Assembly (NCBI RefSeq): GCF_004153225.1
Contig: NZ_SEMB01000028.1
Span: 1-44,531, forward strand
Origin: Sporolactobacillus sp. THM7-7
GTDB taxonomy: Bacteria; Bacillota; Bacilli; Bacillales; Sporolactobacillaceae
Length of the DNA: 44,531 bases
Reading direction: 5' to 3'
The position numbers and the translations under genes are program-made. Shown here in pieces: positions 1 through 7,775 of this stretch (positions are counted from its first letter, which is position 1; each line of letters opens with the position of its first letter). The notes under the pieces are model-generated. The model was not told the origin of the DNA, made no database searches, and saw only the letters and a list, made by a program, of their open reading frames with translations.

Positions 1-34
1 CATACAAGGAATGAGCTCCTTTTTCATTTTCTTT

Positions 35-60
35 TTTCACTTTTCAGGTGAAAAGTGAAA
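35..60. promoter_or_regulatory. Perfect 12-bp inverted repeat upstream of the aldolase
   Basis: TTTCACTTTTCA (35-46) and TGAAAAGTGAAA (49-60) are exact reverse complements separated by only GG. No T-run follows on either strand, so it is not an obvious terminator. It sits directly in front of the KDGP-aldolase reading frame. It may be an operator for a dimeric regulator or an mRNA hairpin. The symmetry is certain; the role is inferred. Confidence 0.6.
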
Positions 61-73
61 GTCCCTGTAAACC

Positions 74-817
74 TTGGCGGCTCAACGACAAGCAAAGATT
101 CATACCGCGAGCTATGCATATTCTAGGTTTAATGTACTCGCAAAAGATTTGGAAAATGCAAAAGAGCTCTTTAAAATAGCTGGGGATCGAGTCTTTGTAG
201 GAGTAATGGTAAAAAATTTTCCGACCAATGAGGCAGCGATTCAGCAGGTTAAATCATATCAAGCCGCAGGTATTCAAGTCTCCGTAGGGCTTGGAGCTGG
301 TGACCCTGCAATGTGGAAAAGGGTTGCGGAGGTTTCAAAAGAAACACTTCCTCCGCACGTCAATCAAGTCTTTCCCGCTTCTGGTTATACATTGGGTTGC
401 TTGGATAATGAAAACACATTAATCAATGCTTTAGTTGAACCTTCCGGAGAGGTGGGAAAAGTTTATATTACTACCGGCCCTGAAAGTAAAAAAATTAAGG
501 ACAAAGTTTCTTGTGAAGCAGCTGCTACCTTATTGGCAGAAATCGGCCTTAACTCAATTAAGTTTTATCCAATTAAGGGTGATTCAAAAATCAGCGAAGT
601 TGCTGCGATGGTTAAAGCGGCTGTGAAATGTGGCATTACAACTTTTGAACCAACCGGCGGATTAACGGTCGAAAATGTTCATAAAGTGGTTCAGGTGTGC
701 ATCGATCAGGGAGCTAAACGAGTGATACCGCACTTATACACTTCTTTAGTTAATAAAGAAAATGGTAAGACGGAAGTAGAAAAATTGAAGACTTTAATTC
801 AAATGACTTGGGGTTAA
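74..817 (+). CDS. dgaF: KDGP aldolase (2-dehydro-3-deoxy-phosphogluconate aldolase, DgaF-type), atypical 5' end
   Basis: The product is about 247 aa and matches the DgaF/KDGP aldolase family, which cleaves 2-keto-3-deoxy-6-phosphogluconate to pyruvate and glyceraldehyde-3-phosphate in hexosaminate/gluconate catabolism. Family-like stretches include NVLAKDLENAKELF (about residues 20-33), VGLGAGDPAMW, INALVEP, IKFYPIKG and FEPTGGLTVENV, ending in a (beta/alpha) barrel segment with VIPHLYTS. Homology begins only at about residue 19. The first 18 residues (from a TTG at 74, directly after an in-frame TAA at 68-70) do not look like the usual family N-terminus, and no clear ribosome site precedes them. 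A second frame from GTG 55 gives a short peptide that stops at the point where the homology starts. The 5' end is therefore probably truncated or frameshifted, and the gene may be non-functional. No dgaE or DUF4310-4312 partners are visible in the window. Confidence 0.7.
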   Translation: MAAQRQAKIHTASYAYSRFNVLAKDLENAKELFKIAGDRVFVGVMVKNFPTNEAAIQQVKSYQAAGIQVSVGLGAGDPAMWKRVAEVSKETLPPHVNQVFPASGYTLGCLDNENTLINALVEPSGEVGKVYITTGPESKKIKDKVSCEAAATLLAEIGLNSIKFYPIKGDSKISEVAAMVKAAVKCGITTFEPTGGLTVENVHKVVQVCIDQGAKRVIPHLYTSLVNKENGKTEVEKLKTLIQMTWG

Positions 818-837
818 GTCTGTTAAACCGACAGACT
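817..837 (+). terminator. Hairpin just after the aldolase stop codon
   Basis: AGTCTGT (817-823) and ACAGACT (831-837) form a perfect 7-bp stem with a 7-nt loop, starting at the last base of the stop codon. Only a weak A/T-rich tail follows (GAAATATAATTTATTTTT), so this is a weak terminator or an mRNA-stabilising 3' hairpin. Confidence 0.35.
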
Positions 838-930
838 GAAATATAATTTATTTTTCAAAAAGCTGGCTTCGCTTCTTCATAGAGTATCTAGTTATAACTA
901 TTTATAAAACATTTCAGTAAGAGGGTTATG

Positions 931-982
931 GAACATCTCTAGAGTAAGTTAATTTATACGCACAAGAGATGTTCTTTTTTTA
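931..982 (+). terminator. Rho-independent terminator downstream of the aldolase
   Basis: GAACATCTCT (931-940) pairs with AGAGATGTTC (965-974) over 10 bp, with a 24-nt loop, and is followed at once by a run of seven T residues. This is the likely end of transcription coming from the aldolase gene. Confidence 0.75.
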
Positions 983-1051
983 TTCTTCAAATAAATTCCG
1001 GGTATTTATCCTATTGCCATTCTTGACATATCACCACTAGGATTAAATTAG

Positions 1052-1249
1052 GGGATTGATTATGTATATGCCCCGACGATGGAAAGCGTAATCGATGATG
1101 GGATCATCGAAACAATGAAGCCAATGAGGACGGCATTCGGTGCGAATGGGAAGATAATCAGGACAGTCAAGGGCAGCTATTGCATAGGGATCACTTTATC
1201 AGAAATCCCTTTAAATGTGGGGGTGATTTTTGCCAGCATCTTTCCCTAA
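1052..1249 (+). pseudogene. 65-codon C-terminal gene remnant, family not recognised
   Basis: After an in-frame TAG at 1049-1051 the frame stays open for 65 codons to TAA at 1247-1249. The composition is protein-like: it starts GIDYVYAPTMESVIDDG, has a central MKPMRTAFGANGK, and ends with a hydrophobic run (GVIFASIFP). There is no good start codon with a ribosome site: the first ATG in frame is at 1079 and is unsupported. It looks like the 3' end of a larger gene whose 5' part was lost. I do not recognise the family. Position downstream of the aldolase suggests it belonged to the same catabolic locus. Confidence 0.4.
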
Positions 1250-1505
1250 CTCAAAAGCAAAAGATGGCTCCTTTTTCAGAAACTGTTTTCGTTTTTACCG
1301 AAATTTGATAAAGAACAGATACAGGCAGATAAAAATAATAAAACTATGTTAGATAATATTACAAACTAGTTGGCATGTTAAAAACAATGTGATAATTTTT
1401 AAGTAATAAACATAGGTGTTGGAATTTTAACTCTAATTACGGTCTATATACGGACATATCAATTAAATCACATTAATCATTTTAACTGAGAGGAGACTTT
1501 TTCTT

Positions 1506-2828
1506 GTGTCGGTGAAGACAGTGATTATAGGACCGAAGTATTTAGTTCATCTGATTATGCAGGAAGCGCGTCCCCATTCGGAGATGAACATGATCCCGGC
1601 TCCGTATATCAATGAACAAGAAACACTGCGATTGGTCCATGAGTACATCAACGAAGCAGATATTTTCCTGTTTACCGGTCCCATTCCATACGAGATCACC
1701 AAGCAGTTTTATAAACCATGTTCCAAAAAGATGGTCTACGTTCCGTTTACAGGGGGCGGATTATATCGTACCTTATTTAAACTTATTGAGAATCAAGGGA
1801 ATATTACATCGCGTTCAAGGATAAGCATCGATACTTTAAGCCAATCGGATGTTGAGGAATGTTTCGAGGAACTGGAGATTAAAGCCGCAAAAATGTATTT
1901 CCAAAGTTATGAGAATGAAAAAGGCGCAGAAGCACTGTATTGGTTTCACTACAACTTATGGATGAATAAAAAAATTGATGCCGCTTTAACGTGCGTTCAT
2001 TCCGTCTATCAAAGATTAAAGGCAAATAATATACCTGTTTATCAGATTATTCCAACAAAGTCTTCGATTCGGTCAAGCTTGCAACAGGTTGCTTTAGAAA
2101 GCAAAAACCTGCAGAGTGCAGATACGCAAATCGCCATTATGATCATGAAACTCGAAAATTTATCCATAGCGAACAAAGGAGAACGATCCAATTACAATGT
2201 ACAGCGAGAAAAAACAATTTTAGAAAATATTCTTATTGATTTTAGCGAGGAAATGCAGGCGCTGTTCAACTGGTCTGGCAAGGACGAGATTAGATTTATT
2301 ACAACACGCGGAACGATTGAAAAGAAGACAAACCGGTATCGTAATATGCCCATTTTAAACGAAATGATCACAAAAACAGGGATAAAAAGTTACCTTGGCA
2401 TTGGGTTTGGCAGAACGGCCAATGAAGCGGAAATAAAAGCAAGAAATGCGCTGAATAGATCGCGTTTGGATAAACGCAGCGGTTTTGTTGTTGATCTGGA
2501 TGGAACGATACAAACCATTGGTCAGGACATTCGGTTGAATTATTCCATCCGAAGCAGTGATCCGAACCGAATTCAGCTGGCCAAACAAACGGGTTTAAGT
2601 GTTGCGACGATTAATAAGTTGTTTTCTTTTAACGATGGGCATGAGGAGAAGAAAGTCACAGCGGTAGAGTTGGCGAATGGACTGGGCATGACTGTAAGGA
2701 GCGCGAGACGGATTTTGTCGGCACTTGAAAATAATCGTTTAGCAACGATCGTAGGAGAAGAGCAGCCGATTAATCGTGGCAGGCCAAGAAAAATATATGC
2801 CATACATCTTATTGAACCTACTTCTTAA
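1506..2828 (+). CDS. Transcriptional regulator with N-terminal sensor-like domain, degenerate GGDEF/GTP-cyclohydrolase-III-like domain and C-terminal winged helix
   Basis: GTG start at 1506 behind GAGAGGAGAC gives 440 aa. Residues about 1-110 look like a small alpha/beta fold (VIIGPKYLVHLI, FTGPIPYEITKQF). Residues about 250-325 carry a degenerate nucleotide-cyclase-like pattern (IRFITTRGTIEKKTNRYR, then YLGIGFGRTANEAEIKARNAL), as in GGDEF or archaeal GTP cyclohydrolase III proteins, without a GGDEF signature. Residues about 355-440 hold helix-turn-helix segments (LAKQTGLSVATINKL and VTAVELANGLGMTVRSARRI) followed by GRPRKIYAI, typical of a winged-helix wing. The gene lies directly upstream of, and in line with, the D-aminoacylase, so it is probably the pathway regulator. 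The ligand is unknown. The domain reading is by eye; the DNA-binding role is more certain than the middle domain. Confidence 0.6.
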   Translation: MSVKTVIIGPKYLVHLIMQEARPHSEMNMIPAPYINEQETLRLVHEYINEADIFLFTGPIPYEITKQFYKPCSKKMVYVPFTGGGLYRTLFKLIENQGNITSRSRISIDTLSQSDVEECFEELEIKAAKMYFQSYENEKGAEALYWFHYNLWMNKKIDAALTCVHSVYQRLKANNIPVYQIIPTKSSIRSSLQQVALESKNLQSADTQIAIMIMKLENLSIANKGERSNYNVQREKTILENILIDFSEEMQALFNWSGKDEIRFITTRGTIEKKTNRYRNMPILNEMITKTGIKSYLGIGFGRTANEAEIKARNALNRSRLDKRSGFVVDLDGTIQTIGQDIRLNYSIRSSDPNRIQLAKQTGLSVATINKLFSFNDGHEEKKVTAVELANGLGMTVRSARRILSALENNRLATIVGEEQPINRGRPRKIYAIHLIEPTS

Positions 2829-2833
2829 AGGAG

Positions 2834-2920
2834 GTGAGCCCAACAATTTCAGGTTCAGAACGTCGGTTGAGAGATTCAGTAGATCTTATTATTAAGAGAG
2901 GACGTCGTTATTATGTTTGA
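2834..2920 (+). CDS. Possible micro-ORF coupled to the D-aminoacylase start
   Basis: A very strong Shine-Dalgarno (TAAAGGAGGTGAG, from 2826) stands 70 bases before the D-aminoacylase ATG, too far to serve it. A frame through it is open from GTG 2834 (or ATT 2846) to TGA 2918-2920, overlapping the first codons of the next gene by 8 bases. The peptide would be about 28 aa and basic near its end (KRGRRYYV). It could be a coupling peptide or the relic of a lost gene start. Translation is not shown. Confidence 0.2.
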   Translation: MSPTISGSERRLRDSVDLIIKRGRRYYV

Positions 2921-4526
2921 TACGATCATTAAAAATGGTTTTGTCTTTGATGGGAGCGGAAATCCGTGGACGAAGACCGATATCGGGATTCGCAACGGTA
3001 AAATTGTAAAAATTGGCGATATAAAGGGCGAGCCATCTGCAAATTTCATTGATGCTGCCGGTCTCGCCGTAGCCCCTGGTTTTATAGACTCGCATGTCCA
3101 TTCCGATCTTTATTGCACCCAGCCTGACATTCATCAGATTAGAGTACTGCAGGGCATTACACTGGAGGTGTTTGGACAGGATGGATTATCTGTCGCTCCG
3201 GTTTCAGAGGAAACAAAGCCTCTATGGGAGAGACAGTTAAACGGTCTTGATGGCGATATCGGGAATTGGACGTGGAACAGTATCGAAGAGTATTTTGCTT
3301 TTTTAAAAGAAAGCAAAATGATTGGAAATGCCGTCTATCTTGTTCCGCATGGAGCGGTTCGGACGCTTGCGATGGGTTTTGATGGGCGGCCGGCAACTCA
3401 TGAGGAAATGGAACAAATGAGAGAACTTGTAGAAGAGGGGATGAGGCAGGGGGCGGTTGGTGTATCGACAGGACTTGTGTACCCGCCCAATGTCTTTTCA
3501 AACAAGCAAGAGTTGATTGAACTATGCAAAGGTGCGGCAAAATATGATGGCTGCTTTGTCGTTCATATTCGAAATGAAAGTCTATACAACTTGGAAGCCT
3601 TGGACGAAGTGATCGATGTGGCACGGCAAACTGGGGTCAGGCTTCATGTCTCTCATTTTAAAGTGATCGGTCAGCGAAATAGAGAAAAATTTCCGCTCGC
3701 ACTCGAAAAAATGGAACAGGCCCGAGCCGAAGGGATTGAAGTCACGTTTGATCAATACCCTTATACCGCGGCTTCTACCGTATTTCAGTCGATTCTGCCT
3801 CCTTGGATGCATGAAGGCGGGACATTAAAAATGCTAGACCGATTAAAGGATTCCAGCGTAAGAAAACGCATTATAAAAGACATTGAAACGAATACCGATT
3901 ATGAGAATTGGGTATTTAATTGCGGCTGGGAAAATATTGTGATTGCATCCGTTAAAACAAAGGCGAACAAAATTTTAGAAGGAAAGAACATGGTCGCCAT
4001 ATCGGAGTTAAGAGGACAAACTCCATACGAAGCCGCGTTTGATATTTTAATAGAGGAAAAGGCGGCAGTAACCATGATTATCCACTTTGGGAAAGAAGAA
4101 GATCTGTTACTGGGTATGTGTCATCCGTTACAGGTTGTCGGATCAGACGGCGTTTTTGGCGGAAAACCGCATCCAAGATTGTATGGGACTTTTCCAAGAA
4201 TCTTGGGCCGATATGTCCGCGAGAAACATGCTTTAACTTTGGAACAGGCCGTGCACCATATGACCGGTGCACCCGCACAAATCATAAGATTAAAAGACCG
4301 GGGATTTATTAAGGAAAATTATTGGGCGGATATCGTTGTGTTTCACCCTGAAACCATTGCCGATCGAGCCACTTATGAGCATCCCCTGTCTACTCCCGAT
4401 GGGATTCATCACGTTTTTGTGAACGGGGAATGGGTTGTAAAAGACGGACATTTTACAGGGAAACTGCCAGGAAAAATGATCCGCTATATCACAAAGCAAG
4501 AAGTTGATTTACCCGATAAAGTCTAG
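2913..4526 (+). CDS. N-acyl-D-amino-acid deacylase (D-aminoacylase), amidohydrolase family
   Basis: This 537-aa cytoplasmic metalloenzyme removes acyl groups from N-acyl-D-amino acids. The amidohydrolase-3 layout is clear: an N-terminal beta-sandwich, the metal-binding pair in FIDSHVHSD (His61, His63), a middle HIRNESL (with the His following the VV strand), LHVSHFKV, and the late catalytic Asp in VVGSDGVFGGKPHPR, then a C-terminal beta-sandwich (ADIVVFHPETI). In the classical Alcaligenes enzyme a Cys in a GNCG motif binds zinc; here the matching site reads GQDG (about 88-91), as in the Asp-type subgroup. Start ATG 2913 is chosen from the family N-terminus (FDTIIKNGFVFDGSG). It precedes an MFS gene by 27 bases and D-serine dehydratase further on, which fits release and then deamination of D-amino acids. 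Confidence 0.9.
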   Translation: MFDTIIKNGFVFDGSGNPWTKTDIGIRNGKIVKIGDIKGEPSANFIDAAGLAVAPGFIDSHVHSDLYCTQPDIHQIRVLQGITLEVFGQDGLSVAPVSEETKPLWERQLNGLDGDIGNWTWNSIEEYFAFLKESKMIGNAVYLVPHGAVRTLAMGFDGRPATHEEMEQMRELVEEGMRQGAVGVSTGLVYPPNVFSNKQELIELCKGAAKYDGCFVVHIRNESLYNLEALDEVIDVARQTGVRLHVSHFKVIGQRNREKFPLALEKMEQARAEGIEVTFDQYPYTAASTVFQSILPPWMHEGGTLKMLDRLKDSSVRKRIIKDIETNTDYENWVFNCGWENIVIASVKTKANKILEGKNMVAISELRGQTPYEAAFDILIEEKAAVTMIIHFGKEEDLLLGMCHPLQVVGSDGVFGGKPHPRLYGTFPRILGRYVREKHALTLEQAVHHMTGAPAQIIRLKDRGFIKENYWADIVVFHPETIADRATYEHPLSTPDGIHHVFVNGEWVVKDGHFTGKLPGKMIRYITKQEVDLPDKV

Positions 4527-4553
4527 TCTAAAAAATATTGGAGGGATTGCTGC

Positions 4554-5786
4554 ATGATATCCTCATATATAAAAAGTCATTACAAACAGTCCATATTGAC
4601 TTTAATGTTTGTCGGATTTCTTGTTGATTATCTGGATCGAATGGTGATGAGTGTTGCGGTTATCCCGATTAAAGAAGAATTTAATCTTAATGCTACTGAA
4701 ATAGGGTTTATTCTGAGCAGTTTCTTTTTCTCTTATGCGATCATGCAAATCCCCGGGGGGTGGCTAAGCGATAAATTAGGCTCAAGAAAGATCATTCTTG
4801 GATCGGTGGTTATTTGGTCCCTCTTTACTGTATTCACAGGTTTGGCGTGGTCTCTCCTATCTTTGATTTTGATCCGTATTCTATTCGGCATCGGTCAAGG
4901 CGGTTATCCGTCAGCAACACAAAAAGGGATCGCGGATTTCTTTGACTTTAAGGAACGTCCCAAGGCATCTGCTATACTTATGTCATCGAATTATTTTGGC
5001 ATGGCTTTAGCCCCGCTTCTGGCGGCTCCCCTGGTTGTTTTATTGGGGTGGCGAAACATGTTTATCGTTTTGGGACTATTAGGAATTGTCATGTTTTACG
5101 TCTACTGGCGTTTTTATCGCTTGCCTCATCGCCCGTCGAAACAATCGATAGCGACTTTGCACAAAGTTCCGTTGAAAGACTGGGTCCTTAATGCGGAGGT
5201 ATGGAAAATAACGATTATGTGGTTTGCGGCAGGAATTGTCAACTGGGGCCTTGCTTCATGGCTGCCATCCTATCTGTCAGAAGCCAGAGGGATGAATCTT
5301 CTTTCATCTGGTTTTTATGCAGCCCTTCCTGGAATAACGACGGGGATTATGATGCTCTTTAATGGGTGGATCTTAGAAAAGTTCTTCATTGACCGGGAAA
5401 AATATTTTGCAGCTGTCGGGATGGTGTTGTCAGCCATATCCCTTTATTTGATGTTTACATCAACCTCAATTGTCGCTGCTATTGTCTATATGAATTTATG
5501 TATGGTGTTCAAAAGTTTTGCATTTACAGTAGCTTTTTCGCTGCCCCATAAATTAATGAGCAAGAGAATCATTGGATCTGCTATGGGCGTCATCAATATG
5601 GGCGCTCAGGCAGCGGGTTTTCTTTCTCCAATCGTTATGGGCGTTCTCATTACCAACTTTTCATATAATGCTGCATTCTGGTTTTTAATTGGATCTTGTC
5701 TCATCTCCGTTGTTGCCGCGATTGCCATTAAGAAACCATCTACAGTTGAAGCGACGATTCAGAAAGATGAAAGTCCGGTCTATTAA
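4554..5786 (+). CDS. MFS transporter, anion:cation symporter-like
   Basis: A 410-aa integral membrane protein with about 12 hydrophobic segments, the MFS loop motif GGWLSDKLGSRK between TM2 and TM3, and GQGGYPSATQKGIADFF in TM4 as in the ExuT/NanT-like anion:cation symporter branch. A central charged loop (RLPHRPSKQS) separates the two halves. It follows the D-aminoacylase by 27 bases with a GGAGGG ribosome site, so it is co-transcribed and probably imports an N-acyl-D-amino acid or a D-amino acid. The substrate is inferred from context only. Confidence 0.85.
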   Translation: MISSYIKSHYKQSILTLMFVGFLVDYLDRMVMSVAVIPIKEEFNLNATEIGFILSSFFFSYAIMQIPGGWLSDKLGSRKIILGSVVIWSLFTVFTGLAWSLLSLILIRILFGIGQGGYPSATQKGIADFFDFKERPKASAILMSSNYFGMALAPLLAAPLVVLLGWRNMFIVLGLLGIVMFYVYWRFYRLPHRPSKQSIATLHKVPLKDWVLNAEVWKITIMWFAAGIVNWGLASWLPSYLSEARGMNLLSSGFYAALPGITTGIMMLFNGWILEKFFIDREKYFAAVGMVLSAISLYLMFTSTSIVAAIVYMNLCMVFKSFAFTVAFSLPHKLMSKRIIGSAMGVINMGAQAAGFLSPIVMGVLITNFSYNAAFWFLIGSCLISVVAAIAIKKPSTVEATIQKDESPVY

Positions 5787-5912
5787 AATGGTGGAAACAC
5801 TGGAACACAGAGTGTAAAACAGGCGCGGGTCTTTAAATGACAATGAGTCATTGGTCATAGCGATCATTTTGCCAGAGTAAATATTTGAAAATAACTAATA
5901 TTTAATCAAGAG

Positions 5913-5948
5913 GTCAAGGCATCATGTTGTGTCTTGACAATTTTTTTG
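5913..5948 (+). terminator. Terminator after the MFS gene
   Basis: GTCAAG (5913-5918) pairs with CTTGAC (5933-5938), followed by AATTTTTTT. The right arm contains TTGACA, which imitates a -35 box, but no -10 lies at proper spacing. Upstream, CAATGAGTCATTG (5841-5853) is a 13-bp palindrome with no U-run. If this terminator works, dsdA must be read from its own promoter between 5950 and 6020. Confidence 0.5.
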
Positions 5949-6028
5949 CAAAGCCATTTCTTTAATAAATAGGTTATATTCATGGTATATATTAGAGACG
6001 TTAGCTTTTAAGGGAGAGGTCTGATGTT

Positions 6029-7375
6029 ATGGCATCGAAAATTGGCGATAAAACGCTGGAACAATGGGTCGTGAGTAATCCCATTTTAAAAAAAATCATG
6101 GCGAAGGAAGAGGTTTTGTGGCTGAATCCGAAAACCGGTCATCGGCCATCCGTGCATTCGGCTGTGACCAGCAATGATGTAGAGGAAGCGGAAAAAAGAT
6201 TGCAAAGGTTTGCACCATATATTGAGACGGTCTTTCCTGAAACGCGGCCGTGGCATGGACTGATTGAATCCCGATTGGTTGATATTCCTAAAATGAAAGG
6301 GTTCTTGGAAAAGACATGGCAACAATCCATTCCGGGACGTTTATTAATGAAAAACGATAGCCATTTGCCGATTTCTGGATCGATTAAGGCGCGCGGGGGA
6401 ATCTATGAAGTATTAAACGTTGCCGAACAGCTGGCGATCCGTTATGGGTTGTTGGAAAAAACGGATAACTATGCGATTCTTGCTGATGAATCTTTTCGTG
6501 AATTCTTTTCGAAGTTTACCATTTCTGTCGGATCGACAGGAAACCTCGGGCTCAGTGTCGGTATAATGGGCGCAAAACTTGGCTTTCGCACGGTGGTTCA
6601 TATGTCCAAAGACGCAAAGACATGGAAGAAAGATTTACTAAGGGAGAAAGGGGTTGAGGTCAGGGAGTTTGATGGGGATTACAGCTTAGCCGTAAAAGAA
6701 GGACGGAGAATGGCCTCTTTAGATGATAAATGCCATTTTATCGATGACGAAAATTCAAAAGACCTTTTTGTCGGGTATGCGACGTCAGGAAATCGATTAA
6801 AACAGCAGTTTGCGGATTTAGGTATTGTCGTTAATGAGGGACATCCATTATTTGTTTATCTTCCATGCGGCGTCGGGGGCGGTCCGGGAGGCATAACTTT
6901 TGGTTTAAAGCGAATCTTCGGCCGTCACGTGCATGTCTTCTTTGTTGAACCGACGCATGCCCCCTGTTTTCTTTTGGGGTTATTGACGGGCCTCTATCAT
7001 CAAGTATCAGTCATGGATTTTGGTCTGGATAATCAGACTGATGCAGACGGGCTTGCCGTTCCCAGATCCTCCGCATTTGCTGGGGAAGCGATTGGTCATC
7101 TGGTCAGCGGCTGTCTGACGATTGAAGATGATCAGCTTTTTCGGCTACTCAAAGGGTTGAAAGATAGCGAAGGAATCCCCGTTGAACCATCTGCTGCTGC
7201 TGGGTTTATTGGCCCTGTAAAACTATTTCAAACAGAAGAAGGCCGCCGCTATATAAAAGAACATAATTTAACGCAACACTTAGACGGAGCGACACATCTT
7301 GTTTGGACAACAGGAGGCAGCATGGTTCCTGACCCAATCAGGGAAGCGTATTATAGAAAAGCGGAGGGAAAATGA
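6029..7375 (+). CDS. dsdA: D-serine dehydratase (D-serine ammonia-lyase)
   Basis: This 448-aa PLP enzyme converts D-serine (and D-threonine) to ammonia and the 2-oxo acid. Length equals that of Escherichia coli DsdA (442 aa) within a few residues. The PLP lysine is in SGSIKARGG (Lys120); other fold-type II marks are SVGSTGNLGLSVG (phosphate-binding loop after the Ser/Asn), the glycine-rich CGVGGGPGG, and TTGGSMVP near the C-terminus. ATG 6029 follows AGGGAGAGG at about 9 bases; an ATG at 6024 is in another frame. It stands 242 bases behind the MFS gene, with a terminator between, so it may be separately expressed but forms a pathway with the D-aminoacylase upstream. Confidence 0.95.
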   Translation: MASKIGDKTLEQWVVSNPILKKIMAKEEVLWLNPKTGHRPSVHSAVTSNDVEEAEKRLQRFAPYIETVFPETRPWHGLIESRLVDIPKMKGFLEKTWQQSIPGRLLMKNDSHLPISGSIKARGGIYEVLNVAEQLAIRYGLLEKTDNYAILADESFREFFSKFTISVGSTGNLGLSVGIMGAKLGFRTVVHMSKDAKTWKKDLLREKGVEVREFDGDYSLAVKEGRRMASLDDKCHFIDDENSKDLFVGYATSGNRLKQQFADLGIVVNEGHPLFVYLPCGVGGGPGGITFGLKRIFGRHVHVFFVEPTHAPCFLLGLLTGLYHQVSVMDFGLDNQTDADGLAVPRSSAFAGEAIGHLVSGCLTIEDDQLFRLLKGLKDSEGIPVEPSAAAGFIGPVKLFQTEEGRRYIKEHNLTQHLDGATHLVWTTGGSMVPDPIREAYYRKAEGK

Positions 7376-7486
7376 CTGGTAGGTTTGATTAATACTGTAT
7401 GAGTCAAGTCAGGTTATTATTATCCGTTTATCAAACAAAATATATTTGAAAAATATTTCTTGATGATTCGTTATAGTCAAAAGATC

Positions 7487-7735
7487 TTACGAATATGGAA
7501 CAACTTCAATCTGATGAAAAATACGGTCCGCTTTTTTCTGATTGATTTCCGGGAACCATTCCAAGCAGTTAGCTGTAGCATAGCTGACTGCTTTTTTTAA
7601 GGCGCCGAGCTCGGATCGATCATCAAGATACTTGATCCGTGCGCCTAAGAAAAAATCTCCTACTATCTTCAAAAAACCAAGACTGCCTTTGGTAAGACAG
7701 TCTCGTTCAATAAAAATTCCGCAGCGATGGATTTA
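7487..7735 (-). pseudogene. C-terminal remnant of a PfkB-family sugar-phosphate kinase (LacC/FruK-like)
   Basis: On the minus strand an open frame from just after a TAA near 7736 to the stop at 7487-7489 encodes about 80 residues. It contains FLKIVGDFFLGARIKYLDD (compare the GxGDxFxxG loop of PfkB kinases) and then ALKKAVSYATANCLEW and IFHQIEVV, which match the last helix and strand of 1-phosphofructokinase/tagatose-6-phosphate kinases. The catalytic GAGD motif is degraded to IVGD and the N-terminal three quarters are absent. A TTG at 7672 gives an apparent 61-aa ORF, but this is a decayed scrap. The assignment rests on the pattern of about 50 residues, so it is moderate. Confidence 0.45.
7563..7598 (+). 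terminator. Rho-independent terminator for dsdA
   Basis: AAGCAGTTAGCT (7563-7574) pairs with AGCTGACTGCTT (7582-7593) with one U-G wobble, a 7-nt loop and a 7-T run. It reads on the plus strand, between dsdA and the oppositely oriented rhamnose genes, and overlaps the kinase remnant on the other strand. Confidence 0.75.
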
Positions 7736-7775
7736 ATAGGGTTTATAAGATAATGCGGTGTCTATGTTTCCCTTT

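Noticed and set aside
3157-3624. 155-codon minus-strand ORF.
   Set aside because: Lies wholly inside the D-aminoacylase and is a shadow frame.
5934-5966. TTGACA with TTTAAT as a dsdA promoter.
   Set aside because: The spacing is 21 bases and TTGACA is the right arm of a terminator hairpin.
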